Shown here: piece by piece, positions 1 through 5,234 of the stretch
Layout: each line of letters opens with the position of its first letter
How positions within the stretch are numbered: position 1 is the first letter of the stretch
Source of the DNA: Planctomycetota bacterium
GTDB lineage: Bacteria; Planctomycetota; Brocadiia; JAJRTI01
Direction: 5' to 3'
Assembly (NCBI GenBank): GCA_024278415.1
Contig: JAJRTI010000611.1
Span: forward strand, 1-8,981
DNA length: 8,981 nucleotides
The notes under the pieces: model-generated
The model's database searches: none
Told to the model about the DNA's origin: nothing
What the model saw: the letters and a program-made list of their open reading frames with translations, nothing else
Made by a program: the position numbers and the translations under genes

Positions 1-67
1 CCTGCCAATTCTGTCTGCCGCGACTCTCGGTGGATGTATCCCTTGCCCGGGGTCCGGCGCCTCATGT

Positions 68-125
68 CGCTACGCCGTAGGCGTTATACCCCAAAGCCCA
101 GGGTTAAGCGTAGCGCAACCCTGGG
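68..125. repeat. REP-like paired hairpins upstream of the permease
   Basis: Two inverted repeats lie in tandem. The first (68-83) pairs CGC TAC with GTA GCG around GCC, with one bulged base. The second (97-125) pairs CCCAGGGTT (97-105) perfectly with AACCCTGGG (117-125). Inside it, GCG (108-110) pairs with CGC (114-116) around a TAG loop. A second copy of the same design, with the same CCCAGGGT/ACCCTGGG outer stem, lies at 8919-8951, so this is a repeat family and not a one-off terminator. There is no T-run after it. It ends 18 bases before the permease start and would be in the leader of any transcript entering that gene. Two forward frames of bases 1-143 have no stop codon, but the content looks like repeat read-through and I do not call a gene there. 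Confidence 0.7.
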
Positions 126-143
126 AAACCCTGAGACACGACC

Positions 144-1463
144 ATGACTGAATTGATCACCATGCTCGGCTTCCCGTTCCTCGGCTGTCTGGCGATCGTT
201 GCGATTGTCGGCTACATGGGACTCCACGTGCTCAAGCGGGAGGTCGTCTTCATCGACATTGCGTTGGCGCAGATGGCCGCAGTTGGCGTCATCGTGCCGC
301 ACCTCCTTTTCCACGCGCACCACGACTCACCGCTCACGTTTATCTTCCCGCTCGTCTTCACCACGGCCGCGGCCGCGTTTTATGCCTTCGCTCGGAGCCG
401 GGTCGTGCAGATCCCGTTGGAGGCGACCATTGGCGTGTCCTACGCGATTGCCTCCGGCGCGGCCTTGTTCCTGATCGGGGTCCAACCCGGCGGCCACGTG
501 CACGTGAAGCAGATGCTCATTGGCAGCATCCTCTGGACCACGGGGTCCGACGTGGCCTGGTGCGCCGCCGTCTTTTCCGTGGTGGGGCTGCTCTTCTACC
601 TCATGCGCAAGCCTTTCACGCGAATCTCCGACGACTACGAGGCCGCGGTCCGGGCCGGCATGAAGGTGGTCGGGTGGGACTTCCTCTTCTACGCGCTGCT
701 GGGCATCGTTATCATCCTCGCGGTGCGGATCGCCGGTGTCGTGATTGTGTTCTGCTTCCTTATCATTCCAGCGACGACGTCTGCCATTTTCTCATCGAAG
801 TGGAGGATTCGTCTGTTGCTGACGTGGCTCTTCGGCGCGGTCGCATCCCTGCTGGGTCTTGTCTTTGCCTATTGCCTCGACTTCTCGCTCGGCCCATCCG
901 TTGCGCTTTTCTCTGGCCTGGTGCTTGTCGTCTGCGGCCTGGCGTCGCGGCGCCCTCGGCCGGCGCTTGTGGCGCTCATTGGCACGAGCTTGCTTGCGTT
1001 CGCCGATTTGTCGCTGCTGGCCACGAGGCCCTCTGGGCCGCAGGCCGCCGGCGCGCAGCCGCCCTCGGTATCTGCTCCGCCTCCGCGGCAGCCTGCTTCC
1101 GGGAAGCAGGCCCAGCCCGCGGCCCTCACCGACGAGGAGATCGCGAACCTCGTGGCCAAGGCCGCAGACGCCGCTACGCTTGACCGCCTCTTTGGCATGG
1201 CCACGAGCCCACAGTTGCAGGTTGATATCGTATCTCGGGCCGTGAGCATGGACAAGCGCGCGGGCGCGGCGCTGCTCATCCGGTTTCTCAAGACGGACCC
1301 GCCCCTCTTCTTCCGCGCGACGGCTTTGGACGCGCTCGGCGAGCCCACGGCTGAAGCCGCGGGGTTCGACCCCGCCCAGGCCTTCGCCGCGCCAGTGAAT
1401 CAACGGGCGGCCGCGAAGCTCGCGGAGTTGCTCGGCGTCCGAGCTGGCGCCCCCGCGCAGTGA
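144..1463 (+). CDS. ABC-3 family metal permease (ZnuB/TroC-like) with C-terminal HEAT-like extension
   Basis: Likely the membrane-spanning subunit of an ABC importer for zinc, manganese or a related metal, working in the inner membrane with an ATPase and a metal-binding protein, neither visible here. Residues 1-295 are strongly hydrophobic with about eight or nine membrane segments. Family landmarks are an early G-x-H-V-L-x-R-x-x-V-F-I-D segment (26-38), a DIALAQ stretch where many relatives have DALSHA (38-43), EATIGVSYA (93-101), GSIL (127-130) and AGVVIVFCFLIIPA (197-210). Histidines cluster at 53-60 (HLLFHAHH) and 118-120 (HVH). From about 297 a Pro/Ala/Gln linker leads to a soluble helical domain (327-432) with HEAT-like character ending in a GFDP motif (407-410). 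ABC-3 permeases usually end near 260-300 residues, so about 140 residues are extra. The ATG at 144 has only a weak GAGA upstream; Met7 is an alternative. The family call is firm, the metal is unknown. Confidence 0.88.
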   Translation: MTELITMLGFPFLGCLAIVAIVGYMGLHVLKREVVFIDIALAQMAAVGVIVPHLLFHAHHDSPLTFIFPLVFTTAAAAFYAFARSRVVQIPLEATIGVSYAIASGAALFLIGVQPGGHVHVKQMLIGSILWTTGSDVAWCAAVFSVVGLLFYLMRKPFTRISDDYEAAVRAGMKVVGWDFLFYALLGIVIILAVRIAGVVIVFCFLIIPATTSAIFSSKWRIRLLLTWLFGAVASLLGLVFAYCLDFSLGPSVALFSGLVLVVCGLASRRPRPALVALIGTSLLAFADLSLLATRPSGPQAAGAQPPSVSAPPPRQPASGKQAQPAALTDEEIANLVAKAADAATLDRLFGMATSPQLQVDIVSRAVSMDKRAGAALLIRFLKTDPPLFFRATALDALGEPTAEAAGFDPAQAFAAPVNQRAAAKLAELLGVRAGAPAQ

Positions 1464-1511
1464 CGCCCGGCTCCCGCCCGGCCGGACGATCTGCTCTGGG
1501 CAGCGGCCCCC

Positions 1512-3800
1512 TCAGCCATCGAGCGCTTTCCGCACCGCTATCGCCAGTGAGTCCGGGGTGAAGGGCTTGGAGATGAACGGCACGTCCGCGGCCAGCAGGC
1601 CATGGCGGCCGATTGCGTCGGTAGCGTATCCGGACATGTACGCCACTCGCAACGCGGGATGAGCCGCACGAAGCTGTTCGTACAGCTCAGGCCCTGAGGC
1701 GCCCGGCATCACCACGTCTGTGAGCAGCAGACGCACGGCATGGCCTTGGCCGGACATGATCGATTTCGCCTCCTGCGCGTTCGTGGCCGACAGGACGTTG
1801 TAGCCACGGGCTTGAAGAGTTCGTTGCACAACGGTGCGGACGCTCGCATCGTCTTCGACGACGAGGATCGTCTCTGATCCGCCCGGCGCGGCCGTGCGGC
1901 GTGCGGCCGGCGCAGTCTGCGAGGCGGGTTCATCGATCCGTGGCAGATAGACCTTGAAGGTGGTGCCTCGCCCTGGCTCGCTATAGACCCAGATGTTGCC
2001 GCCGTGTTGCTTCACGATGCCGTACACGGTCGCCAGCCCGAGGCCGGTGCCTTTGCCCCGTTCTTTGGTCGTGAAGAAGGGCTCGAACACCCGGTCGAGC
2101 GTCGCCCGGTCCATGCCGCATCCCGTGTCGGTGACGGCGAACATGACGTGAGGGCCGGGGATGGCTTCGAAATGAGTCGCCGCGTAGTCTTCGTTGAGTT
2201 CCACGTTTGCGGTCTCGATGGTCAGCTCTCCGCCATTGGGCATGGCATCTCGGGCATTGACTGCGAGGTTCATCAGCACTTGTTCGATCTGCCCCGGATC
2301 GGCTTGGACGCGGCCCAAGTCCTCGCCGGGCGAGAACTGCAACTCGATGTTCTCGCCGATGAGGCGTTTGAGCGTCCTCGTGGTGTTCTCAATGAGTTTG
2401 TTGAGTTCGAGCACTTGGGGCCGCAAGGTTTGTTTTCGGCTGAAGGCCAGGAGCTGGCGGGTGAGAGCCGCCGCGCTATCGCTCAGCCGGAGCACTTCCC
2501 GCGCGTCCTGGTTCTTGGCGGGATCGTCCTGCGTGTCCTGCACCAGGAACTCCGCGTACCCTTTGATCCCGGTCAAGATGTTGTTGAAGTCGTGCGCGAT
2601 CCCTCCGGCGAGTTGGCCGACCGTTTCCATCTTCGTGGCATGGCGCAACTGTTCCTCCAACTTCTTGCGTTGGGTGATGTCGACCATCACGCCGATGATG
2701 CCGGCCACGTTCCCGGACGCGTCGTTGAACGCGGCTTTGCTGATGAGGAAATCATGGCGTTCGCCATCTGCGCATTGCGCTTGGGCTTCGTAGAAACGAG
2801 GGCGAAGATTGCGCAGTAGCTCTGCGTCTTGGCGTTGATATAGATCGGCCAGATCGTGAGGGATGGCCTCTGGCAAATCGTGGAGCGATCGGCCGATGAT
2901 CTGTTCCTTGGGTAGCCCAATGACTTGGTCGGCAAAGGCCGTATTGCAGCCTTGGTAGACCCCTTTGGTGTTTTTGTAGAATACCGGGCTCGGGATGGTG
3001 TCGAGCAGCGTCTCCAGGAGGCGGAGGTGGGTGCTCATGGTCACTTCGGCCTGTCTGCGCTTCGTGACGTCCGCCATGATGTGCACCGCGCCCGCGAGGT
3101 TCCCCGCCTCGTCCAGCAAGGGGTCCACGGTCACGTTCAGCCAGCGACCGTCCTGCTCTAGCACTTCGGATTCCCGTTTCTTGGACTCGCGCAGGCGCGG
3201 CCATGCGCATCCACTTGGAGGCTCTGCACTCCCGTGCAGCACCTGCCAGCAGTGCAGGCCTGCCACATCCTGGCACGCCTTGCCGATGAAGTCTTGCATG
3301 GCCCTGTTGCACTGTAGGATTCGGCCTTCCTGGTCGACCAAGCAGATGGCGTCCCGCATCGCATCGAAGGTGGCCTGCCATCGCTGGGCCGCCGCGTGGC
3401 GCGCGTGCGCGGCTTCTTGTTCCTGCTCCACGGAGCGGCGCGGGGCCAGTACGCCGCTGAGCGCGGGCCCCAGACGAGCCAGGTGCTCCTTGATCACATA
3501 GTCCGCGGCTCCTGCGCTCAGGCACTCCGCCGCGGCGGCCTCGTTTACGGAGGAGGTGCAGATAATGACCGGTGCATGGGCTTGAGCTAGCTCCAGGATC
3601 TCCCTGACGTCGAACTCAGGTATTTGGCACTCGGACAGAATCAAGTCCGGGCTGAAGGCTTTGAGTTGTTCGAGTAACGCCTCCCGCGTATCCACGCGTG
3701 TGGCGGCGAATCTGACGCCAGCGTCGTGCAGCTTCCGCACGACTTGCGTCGCGTCCGTGGGGTTGGGGTCGGCAATTAGTATGTGTAATTCGCTCTTCAT
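1512..3800 (-). CDS. Hybrid sensor histidine kinase, REC-PAS-PAS-HisKA-HATPase-REC
   Basis: A 762-residue soluble kinase predicted to autophosphorylate on His and pass phosphate to its own C-terminal receiver. Domains in order: an N-terminal receiver (5-118) with Thr82/Ser83 and Lys104 but Glu57 (LILSEC) where the phosphorylated Asp is expected; a PAS domain (140-250) with an H-C-W-x3-H and PPSGC cysteine pattern (183-198); a second PAS (257-380); HisKA with GGIAHDFNNIL (399-409), His403 being the phosphorylation site; HATPase with N515, DTGCGMD (558-564), FEPFFTTK (572-579) and GKGTGLGLA (582-590); a C-terminal receiver (642-758) with Glu649/Asp650/Asp651, phosphoacceptor Asp695 (LTDVVMPG), Ser723 and Lys745. 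No signal peptide or membrane helix is seen. The ATG at 3800 follows a purine-rich AAGAAGAAGG. The receiver-only gene starting at 4306 lies 62 bases upstream on the same strand and is probably co-transcribed. It converges with the permease gene 48 bases away. The input signal and final target are unknown. Confidence 0.93.
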   Translation of the reverse strand: MKSELHILIADPNPTDATQVVRKLHDAGVRFAATRVDTREALLEQLKAFSPDLILSECQIPEFDVREILELAQAHAPVIICTSSVNEAAAAECLSAGAADYVIKEHLARLGPALSGVLAPRRSVEQEQEAAHARHAAAQRWQATFDAMRDAICLVDQEGRILQCNRAMQDFIGKACQDVAGLHCWQVLHGSAEPPSGCAWPRLRESKKRESEVLEQDGRWLNVTVDPLLDEAGNLAGAVHIMADVTKRRQAEVTMSTHLRLLETLLDTIPSPVFYKNTKGVYQGCNTAFADQVIGLPKEQIIGRSLHDLPEAIPHDLADLYQRQDAELLRNLRPRFYEAQAQCADGERHDFLISKAAFNDASGNVAGIIGVMVDITQRKKLEEQLRHATKMETVGQLAGGIAHDFNNILTGIKGYAEFLVQDTQDDPAKNQDAREVLRLSDSAAALTRQLLAFSRKQTLRPQVLELNKLIENTTRTLKRLIGENIELQFSPGEDLGRVQADPGQIEQVLMNLAVNARDAMPNGGELTIETANVELNEDYAATHFEAIPGPHVMFAVTDTGCGMDRATLDRVFEPFFTTKERGKGTGLGLATVYGIVKQHGGNIWVYSEPGRGTTFKVYLPRIDEPASQTAPAARRTAAPGGSETILVVEDDASVRTVVQRTLQARGYNVLSATNAQEAKSIMSGQGHAVRLLLTDVVMPGASGPELYEQLRAAHPALRVAYMSGYATDAIGRHGLLAADVPFISKPFTPDSLAIAVRKALDG

Positions 3801-3802
3801 GG

Positions 3803-3812
3803 CCTTCTTCTT
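3803..3812 (-). promoter_or_regulatory. Ribosome binding site of the hybrid kinase
   Basis: Read on the - strand this is AAGAAGAAGG, two bases from the ATG at 3800. Pairing through the more upstream AAGAAG gives a more usual spacing of six bases. It directly follows a run of ten C (- strand). Confidence 0.5.
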
Positions 3813-3822
3813 GGGGGGGGGG
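3813..3822. repeat. Ten-base G homopolymer in the hybrid kinase leader
   Basis: Ten consecutive G on the + strand (C on the transcribed-sense strand) lie immediately upstream of the ribosome binding site of the hybrid kinase, within the 62-base gap after the receiver-only regulator. Tracts like this can change length by slippage and alter leader structure or spacing. They are also prone to sequencing error. It is outside both coding frames, so a length change would not disrupt either protein. Confidence 0.9.
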
Positions 3823-3862
3823 CATACAAGTCAGGAGTCGCGCCTGCTCGAATGCACAACCG

Positions 3863-4306
3863 TCAATCTCGTGCAAGTTTGGGTGGGGAAATGGGAGTCG
3901 CCCAAGCGCGGTCCGCGATGCTTGGGCAGATACAGATCTGGCCGGCCGCCACCGCTCGAACAGCGTCGGCCAGCTCCTCGAACGCGTGGTCCTTGAGCAG
4001 GTAGCCCGCTGCTCCGGCCTTGAGCATGCCGTCCACATACCCTCTGCTCTCGTGCATGGACAGACCCAGCACTTTGACGTGGGGCGCTCGGGCCACAATC
4101 TGGCGCGTCGCATCGATGCCGTTCATGCCGGGCATCGCCACGTCTATGAGCACGACGTCGGGCACCAGCTCCAGCGCCAATTGCACGGCCTGGCGCCCAT
4201 TTTCAGCTTCGCCAATCACTTCCATATCCGAGTGGCTGTCGAGGAAGTTTCGCAGGCCACCGCGGACGAGTTCGTGGTCGTCTGCGAGCAGGAGTTTGAT
4301 CTTCAT
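3863..4306 (-). CDS. Receiver-only response regulator, NarL-type paralogue lacking its HTH domain
   Basis: A 147-residue single receiver domain. Key residues are all present: Asp9/Asp10 (LADD), phosphoacceptor Asp55 (VLIDVAMPG), Ser83 and Lys105 (GYLLKD). By hand alignment it is about 55% identical to the receiver of the NarL regulator at 4580-5233, and both share signatures such as DATRQI and AFEEL, so the two are tandem paralogues. Similarity stops after about residue 132. Where the relative continues through a linker into a LuxR-type HTH, this protein has a short unrelated tail (RAWATPISPPKLARD) and a stop. The space to the next gene is too short for an HTH domain, and I found no HTH-like sequence in other frames. 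The ATG at 4306 is chosen over longer upstream starts because it begins the receiver and has AGGA eight bases upstream. It is probably active as a phosphate acceptor, without DNA-binding output. Confidence 0.85.
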   Translation of the reverse strand: MKIKLLLADDHELVRGGLRNFLDSHSDMEVIGEAENGRQAVQLALELVPDVVLIDVAMPGMNGIDATRQIVARAPHVKVLGLSMHESRGYVDGMLKAGAAGYLLKDHAFEELADAVRAVAAGQICICPSIADRAWATPISPPKLARD

Positions 4307-4314
4307 GGCGGAAT

Positions 4315-4318
4315 TCCT
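4315..4318 (-). promoter_or_regulatory. Ribosome binding site of the receiver-only regulator
   Basis: AGGA on the - strand, eight bases before the ATG at 4306. It fixes the start there; an in-frame ATG at 4324 would overlap this site and adds only six residues with no family match. Confidence 0.6.
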
Positions 4319-4397
4319 GTCCATGTACGGGGTGGCAAAGAGGCGTATTGTTCGATGCCTGTCACAGAATGGCGGCTTAATGCCAGCTTCACCCTCA

Positions 4398-4426
4398 ATT
4401 ATCGCCTTTTCTCGCACTGGCCGTAA
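4398..4426 (-). promoter_or_regulatory. Candidate sigma-70-like promoter for the receiver-only regulator and hybrid kinase
   Basis: On the - strand GATAAT (4398-4403) matches the -10 consensus at five of six bases. A weak -35, TTACGG (4421-4426), matches only the first two consensus bases but sits at the ideal 17-base spacing. Transcription would start near 4391, leaving a leader of about 85 bases. The 273-base gap between the two regulator genes makes a separate promoter here plausible, but the -35 match is poor. Confidence 0.25.
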
Positions 4427-4428
4427 TT

Positions 4429-4440
4429 GGGAGAACTCCC
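4429..4440. promoter_or_regulatory. Palindrome next to the candidate -35 element
   Basis: GGGAG-AA-CTCCC is a perfect ten-base dyad with a two-base centre, lying two bases upstream of the candidate -35 for the receiver-only gene. Its position would suit an operator for a dimeric regulator, possibly the adjacent NarL-type protein. The two-base centre is too tight for a good RNA hairpin unless it opens to a four-base loop. No second copy was seen in the window. Confidence 0.3.
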
Positions 4441-4472
4441 CATATTGGGCTTCGAAAACCCCTAGGAAGACA

Positions 4473-4540
4473 GGGCGGCCCCCGTGGCGCAGATGTCCAA
4501 TCTGCGAAGCCGACCGCAGGTCGCCAGGGGGCACGCGCCC
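4473..4540. repeat. Three-way-junction (cloverleaf-like) element between the two regulators
   Basis: The sequence folds almost completely. The outer stem is GGGCG (4473-4477) with CGCCC (4536-4540), then, after a three-base bulge, GCCCCC-g-TGG (4478-4487) with CCAGGGGGC (4524-4532). Enclosed are two perfect hairpins: CGCAGAT/ATCTGCG (4488-4506, loop GTCCA) and CGACC/GGTCG (4511-4523, loop GCA). On the - strand it begins about 40 bases after the stop of the NarL regulator and is followed by the pyrimidine-rich TGTCTTCCT, so it could end or protect that transcript. It may equally be a member of a REP or other structured repeat family. There is no proper T-run. Confidence 0.6.
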
Positions 4541-4579
4541 AGCGCGCGTTGCCAACCAACGCCACTACCCCGCGCCGCC

Positions 4580-5233
4580 TCAGTCTTCCAGCGACGTCAG
4601 CCCCTCGCGAATCGCGAACTTCGTCAGTTCGGCGACGCTACGGACTCCCACCTTGTCCATGACCCGTTGCCGGTGTGTCTCGATCGTCTTTTGGCTCACG
4701 TGCAGGAGCGCGGCGATCTCCTTGGTGGATTTGCCTTCCGCCACGAGTTGAAGCACCTCGCGCTCCCGCGGCGTCAGGCCCGGCCGCAGCGCAGGGGCGT
4801 CCCCCTTGAGGCGCTGCACGTAATCCGACACCACCACGCCCGATATGCCGGGGCTCAAGTAGGTCTTGTTGGCTGCGACCGCGCGAATGGCGTTCGACAG
4901 CTCCTCGAACGCGCAGTCCTTGAGCAAGTAGCCCGATGCGCCGGCGCTGAGCATGCCCGCGACATAGCGCTTGTCCGCGTGCATGCTCAGCGCGATCACT
5001 TTCACGCAGGGAGCCTCGGCCTGAATCTGGCGAGTCGCGTCCATGCCGTTGAGGTCGGGCATGCCGATGTCCATCACCACCACGGTGGGCTTGAGCTTCC
5101 GCGCCAGTTCGACCGCGGTGCGGCCGTTGTCCGCGTCCGCGAGGAGTTCCATGTCCGGTTCGCTCTCGATGAGCGCCCGCAGGCCGTCTCGTATGATCTT
5201 GTGGTCGTCTGCGAGGATGACTCGGATGCTCAC
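4580..5233 (-). CDS. NarL/FixJ-family response regulator with LuxR-type HTH
   Basis: A 217-residue DNA-binding regulator, the expected partner of the HisKA_3 kinase just upstream. The receiver (1-122) has Asp9/Asp10, phosphoacceptor Asp55 (VVMDIGMPD), Ser83 and Lys105. A linker leads to a LuxR-type helix-turn-helix (152-214) with the signature LTPREREVLQL (153-163), EGKSTKEIA (166-174) and SQKTIETHRQRVMDKVG (180-196), the recognition helix. The start is taken as GTG at 5233, because the strong GGAGAGGAG ends seven bases before it and the receiver begins there. A longer reading from TTG at 5254 lies inside the kinase gene and would put this site within the coding sequence. One base separates the kinase stop from the GTG, so translation is probably coupled. 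Targets are unknown; the palindrome upstream of the paralogous receiver gene is one candidate. Confidence 0.93.
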   Translation of the reverse strand: MSIRVILADDHKIIRDGLRALIESEPDMELLADADNGRTAVELARKLKPTVVVMDIGMPDLNGMDATRQIQAEAPCVKVIALSMHADKRYVAGMLSAGASGYLLKDCAFEELSNAIRAVAANKTYLSPGISGVVVSDYVQRLKGDAPALRPGLTPREREVLQLVAEGKSTKEIAALLHVSQKTIETHRQRVMDKVGVRSVAELTKFAIREGLTSLED

Positions 5234-5234
5234 T

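Noticed and set aside
1..147. Stop-free forward frame ending in TGA that overlaps the permease ATG, as if a preceding gene ended with an ATGA junction
   Set aside because: A second forward frame is also open and both read through the hairpin repeat, so openness is uninformative. No ATPase-like sequence was recognised.
84..323. Minus-strand frame of 79 codons over the permease start
   Set aside because: It covers the REP-like hairpin and the antisense of a clear permease; no domain, and it follows the GC-rich codon pattern of the opposite strand.
1464..1511. Intrinsic terminator between the convergent permease and hybrid kinase genes
   Set aside because: Only short CCGGC/GCCGG and CTGC/GCAG pairings, with no T-run on either strand.
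2004..2819. Plus-strand frame of 271 codons inside the hybrid kinase
   Set aside because: Antisense of the HisKA/HATPase and PAS regions, which have unmistakable motifs on the other strand.
4307..4555. N-terminal extension of the receiver-only regulator up to 4555
   Set aside because: The 83 extra residues have no family match, cover the candidate promoter and folded element, and the inner ATG has a good ribosome binding site.
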